A stretch of 41,442 nt of DNA from Gammaproteobacteria bacterium RIFCSPLOWO2_12_47_11 (lineage in GTDB: Bacteria; Pseudomonadota; Gammaproteobacteria; Eutrophobiales; Eutrophobiaceae). The stretch is taken from the NCBI GenBank assembly GCA_001801885.1, contig MGYU01000108.1, positions 1-41,442 on the forward strand. Direction: 5' to 3'. Under the pieces are notes generated by a model, which saw only the letters and a program-made list of their open reading frames with translations, had not been told where the DNA came from and ran no database searches. Made by a program: the position numbers and the translations under genes. Within the stretch, counting starts at the first letter, position 1. Each line of letters opens with the position of its first letter. Positions 8,377 through 17,869 of the stretch are shown here, piece after piece.

Positions 8377-9891
8377 TCATTGATCACTTCTGTTTTTGAT
8401 ATATTTACTATTACTAATGCTACAAATCAGAAGTACCATAATACTCACTGTAATCACCAGCCAGTTACCAAATAATGAATAGGGCGTTGAGCCGCTGAAC
8501 ATTCTGACAGTTCCAACCAGAACATCCGGTTCGAATTGTGGTGAACGTGAAACTATTTTCCCGCGTTCATCAATGATGGCGCTGATACCGGTATTGGTTG
8601 AGCGCACCAGGTATCTGCCGGTCTCCAATGCCCGCATGCGCGCCATTTGCAAATGCTGATGTGGTGCCAGTGAATCACCGAACCAGGCGTCATTACTGAC
8701 GTTGATATGGAATTTTGCTTCCGGCATGGCATCAATTATCTCCTCGCCAAACACATCTTCATAACAAATGGATACCCCCGCTGGCACACCTGCCACTTCC
8801 AGCAGCGGTCTGCCAGTGCCCGGACTGAAAGCCGACATCGGTATACGCAGTATATTGAGTATTGGCCTCAACCACCTGTCCATCGGCAAATATTCACCGA
8901 ACGGCACCAGATGCCGTTTGAGATAAATGCCGTTATTGCGGCCAATGACAATGATACTGTTGTAATATTTTCTGGTTTGCAGATCCATAAACGGGACCCC
9001 CGATAAAAAGCCGGTATTGTGATATTTCGTCAGTGTCTGCAGATCCTTAATCAATTCATCCGCCTGATGGTAAAACATCGGTATGGCGGTCTCCGGCCAG
9101 ACAATAAAATCAACAATTCCCCAGTAAGGACCTGACAGGGCAAGGTACAAATCTACGGTGCGTTTTTGTATTTCCGGTTGCCATTTCAGTTCCTGTGGAA
9201 TGGCAGCCTGAATGATGACTACTGACTTTTCTTCTGCATCCGGTGTGGTCCAGTGGATGGAATTGACGGGAATAGACAGACCCCAGATGAATATCAGGCC
9301 GGTTACTGCAGCCAGCTTTCCTGGCTTTGCTGCGTAAAATATATAAACCAGCAATGCTGCATTGAGACACACCAGCCAACTGATCCCATAGGCACCAAAC
9401 ACTGGTGAAAATCCGGCAAGAAGGGTATCCGTCTGACTGTAACCGAGATTAAGCCAGGGAAAGCCGGTCAATATCCAGGAACGGCACCACTCCGCCAATG
9501 TCCACAATGCGGGCACCATGAGCAGTAACCAGGCAGAATTCGAAAAACAATATTTACGTCCGGCCCAACCAACAACAGCAGGATACAGTGCAAGAAATGC
9601 TACCAGCACATAAGTTGCAAATAATGCCCCCGCCAGATTGACGCCCCCGAACAGATTAATACTGATGTGCAGCCAGTTTACACCGGTTCCAAACATGCCC
9701 AGACCATAGGCGTACCCGAGTATGAAAGCCGATTTCGGGCTGGATTTATACCAGAGAAAAAACAGGACAGCAGGAGAAATAATTCCAATGACTGCATAGC
9801 CAATCGGGGCAAATGCGAGTGGGAGAGACGCACCTGCTATCAGGCAGATAATAAAATGTTTAACAGGGGATTTTTTTACAGATCGTTCCAC
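8377..9891 (-). CDS. lnt: Apolipoprotein N-acyltransferase
   Basis: 504 residues: an N-terminal block of about seven membrane helices, then a periplasmic nitrilase-type domain, then a C-terminal helix. Catalytic landmarks are present: 'IVWPETAIPMF' (Glu), a Lys in the strand before 'HLVPFGEYLP', and Cys in 'AGVSICYEDVFG'. The enzyme adds the third acyl chain to lipoprotein N-termini at the periplasmic face of the inner membrane. It is the last gene of the miaB–ybeZ–ybeY–corC–lnt operon, 47 bp after corC, the standard arrangement in gammaproteobacteria. Confidence 0.97.
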   Translation of the reverse strand: MERSVKKSPVKHFIICLIAGASLPLAFAPIGYAVIGIISPAVLFFLWYKSSPKSAFILGYAYGLGMFGTGVNWLHISINLFGGVNLAGALFATYVLVAFLALYPAVVGWAGRKYCFSNSAWLLLMVPALWTLAEWCRSWILTGFPWLNLGYSQTDTLLAGFSPVFGAYGISWLVCLNAALLVYIFYAAKPGKLAAVTGLIFIWGLSIPVNSIHWTTPDAEEKSVVIIQAAIPQELKWQPEIQKRTVDLYLALSGPYWGIVDFIVWPETAIPMFYHQADELIKDLQTLTKYHNTGFLSGVPFMDLQTRKYYNSIIVIGRNNGIYLKRHLVPFGEYLPMDRWLRPILNILRIPMSAFSPGTGRPLLEVAGVPAGVSICYEDVFGEEIIDAMPEAKFHINVSNDAWFGDSLAPHQHLQMARMRALETGRYLVRSTNTGISAIIDERGKIVSRSPQFEPDVLVGTVRMFSGSTPYSLFGNWLVITVSIMVLLICSISNSKYIKNRSDQ

Positions 9892-9938
9892 AGAGTGTAA
9901 TTATTTTTTTCAGGTGTACGGTCTGAAATAATGCAGAC

Positions 9939-10805
9939 TCAGGCTATATCATCAAGGGGAACAGATGGTTGTTCAAGCCGGGTCATGCGCATCAGATAAA
10001 TACGGCGTTTATCAGCACGCAGGATCTTGACGTTAAACCCCTCAAACTCAAGTAATTCACCCCGATTTGGTACATGACCGAAGGCATTAAGGATCAGGCC
10101 GCCAATAGTATCGTATTCCGCGTCGCTCAATGAGATTTTGAAATAGTCATTGAATTCATTGATCGGTGTCATAGCGCTGACCGTATACCGGTGGTGGCCA
10201 TAAGGAATGATATGTTCCTCCTCTTCAATATCATGTTCATCCTGAATATTGCCCACGATCTCTTCAATGACATCTTCTATTGTCACCAGCCCGGAAACAC
10301 ATGAGTATTCGTCAACCACTATGGCCATGTGGTTCCTGCTTGAACGGAACTCGCGCAGCAGGACATTCAGGCGTTTGCTCTCAGGTACAAACACAGCAGA
10401 GCGCATCAGGTCCTTGATATTGAATTTTCCCTGCTTGTCATCAGCAAAATAATTGAGAAAGTCTTTTGCGAGCAGAATGCCCAATACTTCATCGGCATCG
10501 TTACCTATGACAGGAAAGCGTGAGTGTCCGGATTCAAGCACGATAGGAAGGATATTTTTGGGTTCGGAATTGTTTTTTATAACAATCATCTGCACCCTGG
10601 GGATCATGATATCGCGTACCTGTATATCGGACACATGCAGGGCGCCTTCAATCATGGCGAGGGCATCCGGATCCAGAAGATTACGGCCCTCGCTATTGCG
10701 CAATATTTCGATTAATGCTTCACGGTCCCTGGGTTGTTTGGAGAAAAAGGACACAATCCTGTCAATACAGTTTCGTAGTCCGTTTCTGGATAGATCTTTT
10801 ATCAT
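9939..10805 (-). CDS. corC: CorC/HlyC-type CBS-domain protein (YbeX)
   Basis: 288 residues: a helical N-terminus with 'VSDIQVRDIMIPRVQMI' leading into two CBS domains (about 70–195), then a CorC/HlyC transporter-associated domain (about 205–285; 'YDTIGGLILNAFGHVPNRGE'). No transmembrane helices are present, matching YbeX rather than the membrane-bound family members. Family members are linked to Mg2+/Co2+ homeostasis and, for YbeX, ribosome metabolism. It follows ybeY by 6 bp and precedes lnt, so it is cotranscribed. Confidence 0.95.
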   Translation of the reverse strand: MIKDLSRNGLRNCIDRIVSFFSKQPRDREALIEILRNSEGRNLLDPDALAMIEGALHVSDIQVRDIMIPRVQMIVIKNNSEPKNILPIVLESGHSRFPVIGNDADEVLGILLAKDFLNYFADDKQGKFNIKDLMRSAVFVPESKRLNVLLREFRSSRNHMAIVVDEYSCVSGLVTIEDVIEEIVGNIQDEHDIEEEEHIIPYGHHRYTVSAMTPINEFNDYFKISLSDAEYDTIGGLILNAFGHVPNRGELLEFEGFNVKILRADKRRIYLMRMTRLEQPSVPLDDIA

Positions 10806-10811
10806 AAGGTA

Positions 10812-11264
10812 TTACCGATAATAAGGATTGGCAAAGCCCAGGGATTCGAGCAATCTGATTTCAAGCCTTTCCATTCTCCCGGTATCTTCCGGTTTAATGT
10901 GATCATAACCTATTAAATGCAACGTGCCATGTATTACCATATGTGCCCAGTGTGAAGCCAGAGTTTTTTTCTGTTCCAAAGCCTCACGCCTGATGACGGG
11001 GGCGCAAAGGATAATATCACCGAGTAGTCCACCCGCTATCGTGTTATTGTCTTCGTAGGGAAATGAAAGTACGTTGGTCGGGCCTTTTTTCTTCCGCCAT
11101 TTTCTGTTTAATTCTGTTCCTTCTTCCTCATCGACTATCCTGATGGTCAATTCAGCATCTTTATCATAAACAGACATAGCAGTTCTTGCCCACTTTCGGA
11201 TCTGCCGGTTATCCGGGAAATCATGAGTATCTGTGGCGCGTTGTATATCAACCTTTATCTTCAT
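10812..11264 (-). CDS. ybeY: rRNA maturation endoribonuclease YbeY
   Basis: 150 residues with the zinc-binding H3xH5xH motif in 'HMVIHGTLHLIGYDH' (about 112–126) and the upstream 'TNVLSFPYE' block. YbeY takes part in 16S rRNA 3'-end maturation and ribosome quality control in the cytosol. Its start overlaps the end of ybeZ by 17 bp, which suggests translational coupling. Confidence 0.96.
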   Translation of the reverse strand: MKIKVDIQRATDTHDFPDNRQIRKWARTAMSVYDKDAELTIRIVDEEEGTELNRKWRKKKGPTNVLSFPYEDNNTIAGGLLGDIILCAPVIRREALEQKKTLASHWAHMVIHGTLHLIGYDHIKPEDTGRMERLEIRLLESLGFANPYYR

Positions 11265-12273
11265 TATCAGCGCCGGATCTTTCCCTGGGATTTTCCTTTA
11301 TATTCTCATAGCGTTCATAGGCATTCAGGATTCTTGCAACCAGGGGATGACGTACAACGTCTCTGGATTTAAAAAAGGTGAAACTGATCCCTTCCTCATC
11401 TTTCAGTATGTCAATAACATTGCGCAGCCCTGACTTTTTGTCCCGCGGCAGGTCGGTCTGGGTAATGTCCCCGGTCACAACTGCAGTTGAGTTGAAACCA
11501 ATACGTGTGAGGAACATTTTCATCTGTTCTATGGTGGTATTCTGGGCTTCATCCAGGATAACGAATGATTCATTTAATGTGCGGCCACGCATGAAGGCCA
11601 ATGGTGCAACCTCAATGACGTTACGCTCCATATATTTTGCCACACGTTCAAATCCCAGCATTTCATATAAGGCATCATAGAGTGGGCGCAGATACGGATC
11701 GACTTTCTGCACCAGATCACCGGGCAAAAACCCGAGTTTTTCACCGGCTTCAACAGCCGGACGCACCAGCACCAGCCGTCTTGCGTGGTCGTGTTCCAGT
11801 GCGGCGATTGCACAGGCCACGGCCAGATAGGTTTTGCCGGTGCCGGCCGGGCCTACACCGAAACAGATATCATGGCTCAGGATATTTTTCAGATAGAGTT
11901 TCTGGTTGGGGCTTCTGCCTTTGATGACACCACGTTTGGTTTTGATAAAAACATCCTGGTCGATTTGAAGCTGATCTTCTTCATCTATGCCGGAATCTTT
12001 CAGAAACAAGTGTACGCGCTCAGGTGACAGGATTTCATGATCGGTGGCTGCATATAGTTCTTTAATAACACGTTCGACCAATTCAACTGATGGTGCATCG
12101 CCAATTACCCGAAAGGTATTGCCGCGGTTATTGATTTCCACACCAAGTCGCCGTTCAAGCTGGCGCAGGTGCTCATCCATCGGGCCGCACAGATTGGCAA
12201 GACGCTGGTTATCTACAGGTTCAAGGATTATATCTGTAGAGAATGGTTGTACGGTTTCAGGATGTATACTCAA
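11248..12273 (-). CDS. ybeZ: PhoH-like ATPase YbeZ
   Basis: 341 residues: an N-terminal region of about 110 residues and a PhoH ATPase domain with Walker A 'GVGPAGTGKTYLAVACA' (about 137–153), 'VRPAVEAGEKLGFLPGDL' and Walker B 'ESFVILDEAQNTT'. YbeZ partners with YbeY in RNA/ribosome metabolism. It starts 3 bp after the end of miaB and overlaps ybeY by 17 bp. Confidence 0.96.
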   Translation of the reverse strand: MSIHPETVQPFSTDIILEPVDNQRLANLCGPMDEHLRQLERRLGVEINNRGNTFRVIGDAPSVELVERVIKELYAATDHEILSPERVHLFLKDSGIDEEDQLQIDQDVFIKTKRGVIKGRSPNQKLYLKNILSHDICFGVGPAGTGKTYLAVACAIAALEHDHARRLVLVRPAVEAGEKLGFLPGDLVQKVDPYLRPLYDALYEMLGFERVAKYMERNVIEVAPLAFMRGRTLNESFVILDEAQNTTIEQMKMFLTRIGFNSTAVVTGDITQTDLPRDKKSGLRNVIDILKDEEGISFTFFKSRDVVRHPLVARILNAYERYENIKENPRERSGADNEDKG

Positions 12274-12276
12274 GGA

Positions 12277-13647
12277 TCAGAGACAGATGTGATTTTCAAT
12301 TTGATGTAATACTGGAGAGACAGTATCCGCCAATTCTCCGCGCAGTGAATTGCTTAATGCCCTGGTGATTCGGAGATTCACAAAGGATCCCACCAGTGAT
12401 GCATCTCCGGGAAAATTGACGATGCGGTTGTTTTCAGTACGTCCGCATAACTCGTCGTTATTTTTGCGGGACGGACCTTCTACCAGGACTGGTTGTACAG
12501 TGCCAACCATCTTCCGGCTGATCCCCATGGCAGATTGATGGATACGCGCCTGCAATAAATTCAGACGTTCCTTCTTGACTTCCATCGGGACTTCATCGGG
12601 AAAATTTGCTGCCGGTGTGCCGGGTCTTTTGCTGTAGATAAAACTGAAAGACTGGTCGAAGCCTACATCTGCAATCAGGTTCATGGTATCTTCAAAATCC
12701 TGGTCCGTTTCACCGGGGAATCCCACGATAAAATCAGACGAGATGCTGATATCCGGTCTGATCTTCCGTAGTTTGCGGATCCTGGATTTGTACTCCAGTG
12801 CAGTATGTCCGCGTTTCATCAGGGTCAGGACACGGTTTGAACCACTCTGAACCGGTAAATGCAGATGATTGACCAGTTGAGGAACATTGCCATAGACTTC
12901 GATCAAGCGATCAGAAAATTCTACCGGGTGGGAAGTTGTATAGCGTATGCGATCAATGCCTTTAACAGCGGCCACATATTCAATGAGTAATGCCAGGTCA
13001 GCTGTTTCACCGGTATGCATCTTCCCACGGTAAGCATTTACATTCTGGCCCAGTAAGGTAATTTCCCTGACACCCTGCCCGGCCAGCCCAACAATCTCAG
13101 TAATTACATCATCAAAGGGCCGGCTGATCTCCTCTCCACGCGTATAAGGTACAACACAGAAGGTACAATACTTGCTGCAACCTTCCATGATCGAGACAAA
13201 TGCGGTTGGCCCTTCAGCACGTGGTTCCGGCAGGCGATCAAATTTTTCAATCTCGGGGAATGAAATATCCACGACCGGTTTACGGAGTTTCAGGACTTTG
13301 TTATACATATCGGGCAGTCTGTGCAGGGTCTGCGGGCCGAAAACAATATCTACAAATGGGGCTCGTTGACAGATAGCGCCACCTTCCTGGCTCGCCACAC
13401 AACCACCAACACCGATCACAAGCTCAGGATTATCTTTCTTGAGTTGCTTCCAGCGGCCTAATTGTGAAAATACCTTTTCCTGGGCCTTCTCGCGGATAGA
13501 GCAGGTATTTAGCAATATCATGTCGGCATTACCGGGGTCATTGGTAGGATACATACCATGAGAGGCCGACATTACGTCCAGCATCTTGGCTGAATCATAT
13601 TCATTCATCTGACAGCCCAGCGTCATTATGTAAAGCTTACGTACCAT
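12277..13647 (-). CDS. miaB: tRNA-2-methylthio-N6-dimethylallyladenosine synthase MiaB
   Basis: 456 residues in three domains: N-terminal UPF0004 cluster site (Cys in '[11 protein letters not shown]', '[13 protein letters not shown]', 'GVGGCVA'), radical-SAM core with CxxxCxxC in '[19 protein letters not shown]' (about 155–175), and a C-terminal TRAM domain. It methylthiolates i6A37 of tRNAs using two [4Fe-4S] clusters. It is the first gene of the operon, so the operon promoter should lie in 13648–13964. Confidence 0.98.
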   Translation of the reverse strand: MVRKLYIMTLGCQMNEYDSAKMLDVMSASHGMYPTNDPGNADMILLNTCSIREKAQEKVFSQLGRWKQLKKDNPELVIGVGGCVASQEGGAICQRAPFVDIVFGPQTLHRLPDMYNKVLKLRKPVVDISFPEIEKFDRLPEPRAEGPTAFVSIMEGCSKYCTFCVVPYTRGEEISRPFDDVITEIVGLAGQGVREITLLGQNVNAYRGKMHTGETADLALLIEYVAAVKGIDRIRYTTSHPVEFSDRLIEVYGNVPQLVNHLHLPVQSGSNRVLTLMKRGHTALEYKSRIRKLRKIRPDISISSDFIVGFPGETDQDFEDTMNLIADVGFDQSFSFIYSKRPGTPAANFPDEVPMEVKKERLNLLQARIHQSAMGISRKMVGTVQPVLVEGPSRKNNDELCGRTENNRIVNFPGDASLVGSFVNLRITRALSNSLRGELADTVSPVLHQIENHICL

Positions 13648-13964
13648 AAAATTCCAGAATAAATTCTCTAATATCAGTGGGTTGGCTAAATTACACTGTC
13701 TTACCTGTCATTTCCACCATATTCTGGCCACTGGCCTCGTTATACAGAGTAGTGGAAAGGCTTTTTAGTATACCAGTTAACCCTTTAGAGAGCTTAGCAT
13801 CGGCAGGTGTTATTTTCATGAACCGGCGTCCGGTTTTGAAATATATATTCTGAAATCAGACTGCGGCCAGTCTTACTTGCAGTCGAATCAAGTCATACAA
13901 CGATATATCATAGGCCGCCAGTCCATCTTATACGTTTCATACGGGAAAATATAATCAAATAATA
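13648..13964. promoter_or_regulatory. Divergent intergenic region, miaB / tupB-like
   Basis: No gene is seen. Dyads present are AACCGG-CGT-CCGGTT (13821–13835) and GACTGC–14 nt–GCAGTC (13859–13864 with 13879–13884). Short CGTTATAC- and GATATATC-type words upstream of the transporter could be parts of an oxyanion-responsive operator, but no clean ModE-like palindrome is seen. Divergent promoters must lie here; I could not place them with confidence. Confidence 0.4.
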
Positions 13965-14657
13965 ATGAATTACTTTGCCCAGTCATTTACTGATGCAATA
14001 CAACTTATCCTGAAGCTGGATTATGAATTATATTTTGTTGTCTGGACTTCACTCAAAATTTCATTGTTGGCGGTCTTTATTGCTTCTGTCCTGTGTGTAC
14101 CATTAGGGTTACTGATTGCATCCAGTAAATTTCCCGGAAAGGCGATACTGCAAAGTATACTGAATACCCTCATGGCATTGCCCACAGTGGTCGTAGGATT
14201 ATTGATGTTTGGCCTGTTAAGCCGGCAGGGGCCGTTGGGCGCATGGGGATTATTGTATACCCAGGTGGCCATAGTGATGGGCCAATGTATTCTTATCATT
14301 CCGATTGTTCTGAATATGGTGATTTCCGCAGCAAATACAGCCGACCCCAGGATCCGTTCAACCAGTATCGCCCTGGGAGCTGACCGGTTTCAGCAAAACC
14401 TGATATTTATTAATGAAGTCCGCTTTGCCATGCTGGCTGCAATTGTGGCGGCTTTTGGCCGGGCCATCGGCGAAGTCGGTGTAGCAATGATGTTGGGTGG
14501 GAACATTCAAGGTTTCACGCGCACCATGACCACAGCGATTGCACTCGAAACCAGCAAGGGTGAATTTGAATTTGCCCTGGCCCTCGGTGTATTACTGTTG
14601 CTGGTTGCATTTATTGTGAATGTGTTTCTGGAAAAATTTCAAAAACTGAATAAATGA
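13965..14657 (+). CDS. tupB: ABC transporter permease, tungstate (TupB) type
   Basis: 230 residues with five or six membrane helices and the permease EAA-loop signature 'AIVAAFGRAIGEVGVAMMLGGNIQGFTRTMTTAIALE' (about 163–200; 'GRAIGEVG' is typical of tungstate and molybdate permeases). It forms the inner-membrane channel of an oxyanion importer. Its stop overlaps the ATP-binding gene (ATGA, 14654–14657). No periplasmic binding protein (TupA) gene is found on either side. Confidence 0.85.
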   Translation: MNYFAQSFTDAIQLILKLDYELYFVVWTSLKISLLAVFIASVLCVPLGLLIASSKFPGKAILQSILNTLMALPTVVVGLLMFGLLSRQGPLGAWGLLYTQVAIVMGQCILIIPIVLNMVISAANTADPRIRSTSIALGADRFQQNLIFINEVRFAMLAAIVAAFGRAIGEVGVAMMLGGNIQGFTRTMTTAIALETSKGEFEFALALGVLLLLVAFIVNVFLEKFQKLNK

Positions 14658-15655
14658 ACACTGCAGCCTACGAAATAAATCACCTCAGCTTTAAATACCA
14701 CGATAAAGACATTGTGGATATTGATCATTATCTGATCAATGCAGGAGAAACACTGGCTCTGGTTGGGCCTAACGGTTCGGGGAAAAGCACGCTGTTAAAT
14801 CTCCTGTCATTTTTATCCATGCCAGCGGCAGGAGAAGTCAGGTTTTTCGGTGAAACAGTGCGGCAAAATACACAACCTGATTTCAGGCGCAGGGTTGGTT
14901 ATCTTCAGCAACATCCCTATCTGTTCAATACTACGGTGATTGAGAATATTGAACTGGTACTGAAGTTACGCAACATTAACCGGCAACTGCGGCATGTCCG
15001 CGCACAAAATATTATTGAACAATTGAACCTGGGCATGCTTGCAGATAAAAGGGCCCATGAGTTATCCGGGGGGGAGATACAAAAGGTTGCGTTGGCCAGA
15101 GCACTGGTGCTGGAACCTGAGGTACTTATCTTTGATGAACCCTTTACTTACCTGGACAAGTCATTTGTGAATGGGCTTGAAAAGTTGTTATTGTCGATAC
15201 AAGAGAACAGAACACAAACTATCATCTTCAGCAGTCATGATCACCTGCGGGCCCAGTTAATTGCAGATCGTGTCTGTTGCATTCACCACGGCAAGCTGAT
15301 TGAAGAATCTCACGTTAATCTGTTTCACGGTAAATATTCGAGAGAACAGGGGGCTTTCAATACCGGTAATATCCATATCAAAATACCGGAGATTGCCGAT
15401 GATGTTGATATTATCGCTATCGAACCGACCCAGATCGTATTGTCCAGGACTGAACTTGATTCCAGTATGCGTAACAGGTTCAGGGGCGAGATTGTCGCAT
15501 TAAATGCACGCAACGAGCATATTGAAGTTACTGTACAAACCGGCGAGAAATTCCAGGTCATCATTACACGGTCAGCCCTGGATGAATTGGCTGTTACTAT
15601 CGGATCACCGGTCTGGGTAAGTTTTAAATCTTCTGCGATCAGGACACTACGTTAA
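14654..15655 (+). CDS. tupC: ABC transporter ATP-binding protein, tungstate (TupC) type, with C-terminal TOBE/Mop-like domain
   Basis: 333 residues: Walker A 'LVGPNGSGKSTLLNLL' (about 36–51), signature 'HELSGGEIQKVALARAL' (about 137–153), Walker B 'VLIFDEPFTYLD'. Residues ~265–333 resemble a Mop/TOBE oxyanion-binding domain ('RFRGEIVALNARNEHIEVTV'). It overlaps the permease gene by 4 bp (translational coupling). Tungstate rather than molybdate is suggested by the permease type and short two-gene layout; specificity is inference. Confidence 0.87.
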   Translation: MNTAAYEINHLSFKYHDKDIVDIDHYLINAGETLALVGPNGSGKSTLLNLLSFLSMPAAGEVRFFGETVRQNTQPDFRRRVGYLQQHPYLFNTTVIENIELVLKLRNINRQLRHVRAQNIIEQLNLGMLADKRAHELSGGEIQKVALARALVLEPEVLIFDEPFTYLDKSFVNGLEKLLLSIQENRTQTIIFSSHDHLRAQLIADRVCCIHHGKLIEESHVNLFHGKYSREQGAFNTGNIHIKIPEIADDVDIIAIEPTQIVLSRTELDSSMRNRFRGEIVALNARNEHIEVTVQTGEKFQVIITRSALDELAVTIGSPVWVSFKSSAIRTLR

Positions 15656-15666
15656 TCCCGGAGACA

Positions 15667-16698
15667 TCAGCAAAACAGGGCGGTCAGATCAACAGATGAT
15701 TTTTTGCCAAGCCTGTCGAGATTTTCTTCAAGCCACACATCTGCGGCTGCGTAGCCTTCCTTGTGAAACAGGTCAATGAATGAGGGCAGGGTATTATATC
15801 TGCTGCGGAAATTATATTGTAAAGACAGCGCCTGGTCCTGGATTATATGGATATTGATTTCATTCATACGATTTTCCAGTTTGCCTGATGGCATCCAGTC
15901 TTTATCTATTATCTTTTTTGAAAATGCAATGGCCCGCATTTCCCTGAGGAAGGCTGTATTAAAACTCAGTTCGGATGTGCGTTGCTGAATTTCTTCGGCA
16001 GTGACTGGCATTTCATTAATCTCAAGAGGATGGACCAGCACGATAACAATATCATTCTGTTTGCAGTTGAATATCAGTGGAAACACAGGCGGATTACCGG
16101 CAAAACCGCCATCCCAGTATGACTCACCATCTATTTCCACCGCACGATGTATGGAAGGCAGACAGGCTGAAGCCATCAGGGCATCTATTGATAAATCCCT
16201 GTTTTCGAATATTTTCAGTTTGCCTGTGCGTACATGCGTTGCCGCGATAAAGAGTTTAACAGGACAATCTTTCTGTATATATCTGAAGTCTATCGATTCA
16301 GCGACCAGATTACGTAACGGATTCATATCCATGGGATTAAGCTGAAAAGGCGAAAATGTTTTGGTCAATGAAAGATAGGTATCCAGGGCCGGATGTTCTG
16401 CATCATTAAAGGGATTCAGCATGGCCATATAAAATGGCCCGGAAAATATTTCAGAGAATTCTTTGGCCACACGCTCCCATAATTTTCTGAGGGCCTCTCT
16501 CGCACCCGCACGGCCACCGGTGGCGAGACCATAGGCAAAAGCCGCCGCATTAATAGCCCCTGAACTGGTACCGCTGATCCCCTCAAATTCAATCCGTTCT
16601 TCTTCAAGAATGCGTTCCAGTACACCCCAGGTGAAGGCGCCATGCGAACCGCCGCCCTGAAGGGCAAGATTGATGACCCTGGTATTTTTGCTGTTCAT
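15667..16698 (-). CDS. Patatin-like phospholipase
   Basis: 343 residues with the full patatin catalytic set: oxyanion loop 'ALQGGGSHGAF' (12–22), nucleophile elbow GTSSG (43–47, Ser45) and 'DGGFAGNPP' with the catalytic Asp (about 193). No signal peptide, so a cytosolic or membrane-associated lipid acyl hydrolase is likely. It converges on the ABC ATPase gene with an 11-bp gap. Nothing nearby defines the lipid substrate. Confidence 0.93.
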   Translation of the reverse strand: MNSKNTRVINLALQGGGSHGAFTWGVLERILEEERIEFEGISGTSSGAINAAAFAYGLATGGRAGAREALRKLWERVAKEFSEIFSGPFYMAMLNPFNDAEHPALDTYLSLTKTFSPFQLNPMDMNPLRNLVAESIDFRYIQKDCPVKLFIAATHVRTGKLKIFENRDLSIDALMASACLPSIHRAVEIDGESYWDGGFAGNPPVFPLIFNCKQNDIVIVLVHPLEINEMPVTAEEIQQRTSELSFNTAFLREMRAIAFSKKIIDKDWMPSGKLENRMNEINIHIIQDQALSLQYNFRSRYNTLPSFIDLFHKEGYAAADVWLEENLDRLGKKSSVDLTALFC

Positions 16699-17011
16699 GG
16701 TGTTTAGTTATACGATTAATGTTGCGCCGCGTCAATCGTTTGAAATACAATATGATAAGTGTTTCATGTTATATATGGATTGCACTGTAAATGCGCAGGC
16801 ATGTCCATATTGGTGTGCATGCAGGCGTTGTTGGCAATTTACAGTTATGCATACAGGTATTTTTACCCGGGATAAAATAACTTGCTGTTATGTATGTTTA
16901 CGGTCCGGCTGATCGCTGCACGGGGGACAGTTGCATTTGGGGCACACTGGCATTCTTCAGATTACAGCGCATAATGAAAAATTAACTACACAATATAAGT
17001 AAGGAAAAAAG
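16699..17011. other. Intergenic region, no gene seen
   Basis: About 310 bases of AT-rich sequence with short GCATGC repeats near 16795–16830. An open frame through 16670–16912 has no family resemblance or ribosome binding site. The promoter for the 17012 gene presumably lies toward the right end. Confidence 0.4.
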
Positions 17012-17239
17012 ATGCAAGATAAAACGCAGGATAAGACGATTACAAAAACCTTATGGTCTGAAACAATAATAGAAGCACTTTTGGTTGGATTACAGAAAAA
17101 AGTCACAGATGAAAAAATCAGGGAACTTATCAATGAAATACAGGGTAAGGGTTACAAGTCATCTTACATTATTGAAAAAGTAACTAAAGAGTTGGGTGCG
17201 CCGGACGCATTACGCATCAGGCAATTATTGGGTAAATGA
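17012..17239 (+). CDS. Small hypothetical protein, 75 aa
   Basis: A charged, helical 75-residue protein ('KKVTDEKIRELINEIQGKGYKSSYIIEKVTKEL'), no signal or membrane segment. A good Shine–Dalgarno AAGGA lies 6 nt before the ATG. I do not recognise the family. It precedes the RimB-like protease gene by about 120 bp in the same direction. Confidence 0.7.
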   Translation: MQDKTQDKTITKTLWSETIIEALLVGLQKKVTDEKIRELINEIQGKGYKSSYIIEKVTKELGAPDALRIRQLLGK

Positions 17240-17359
17240 TCTCCGTATCCAATTAATCAGAAAATATACAACACACCATAATTTCCAGTTAATAATTATT
17301 CGTATTTTTCATTTTAATTGCAGCTGATAATGCGTGACAAGTGATTACCTGGTTTATCT

Positions 17360-17869
17360 ATGAAGCGGCTCAATTATTATTTATACATATCATTATTCCT
17401 GTTTGCTCCATGCCAGTCCGTTGCAAAAGAAATAAAACGTATTGGTTGGGTTGAAAACGTCAGAATTTTCCCTGGCGAACTGCAGTTCAAGGCAAAAATT
17501 GACACCGGTGCATATAATTCTTCCATCAATGCAAAAAATATTATTGAATTTGAACGGGAAGGTGAGACCTGGGTCCGGTTTGATGTTGTTAACAAGAACA
17601 AAATAAGTGCAACTATTGAATTGCCACTGATTAAGGAAGTCACTGTCAAAAGATATTTCGGGAAGAAGCAACGCCGTTATGCAGTTATGCTCGGTGTCTG
17701 TTTAGGGAAAATATATAAGGAAACACAAGTCAGTCTGGTTGACAGGAAAGGGTTTTTATATGCCATGTTGATAGGAAGAAATTTTCTTAAAGGTGACTTT
17801 GTGATCAATCCCGCCGACAAATTTACTGTATCACCCAGATGTTCCATGCCGGAACCGGAAGATGCTTAA
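17360..17869 (+). CDS. RimB-like ATP-dependent zinc protease / retropepsin-like protein
   Basis: 169 residues: signal peptide (to about 'SVAKE'), then a single protease-like domain opening 'IGWVENVRIFPGELQFKAKIDTGAYNSSINA'; the DTGA motif (about residues 48–51) and 'LIGRNFL' near the C-terminus are hallmarks of the retropepsin-like family annotated as ATP-dependent zinc protease. The export signal places it in the periplasm. Its last codons overlap the next gene by 8 bp. The same three-gene set (protease, inactive transglutaminase-7TM, RimK-like ligase) is known from other proteobacteria. Confidence 0.88.
   Translation: MKRLNYYLYISLFLFAPCQSVAKEIKRIGWVENVRIFPGELQFKAKIDTGAYNSSINAKNIIEFEREGETWVRFDVVNKNKISATIELPLIKEVTVKRYFGKKQRRYAVMLGVCLGKIYKETQVSLVDRKGFLYAMLIGRNFLKGDFVINPADKFTVSPRCSMPEPEDA

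Noticed and set aside
16670-16912. 80-codon plus-strand frame
   Set aside because: Overlaps the patatin start, Cys-rich low-complexity product, no ribosome binding site.
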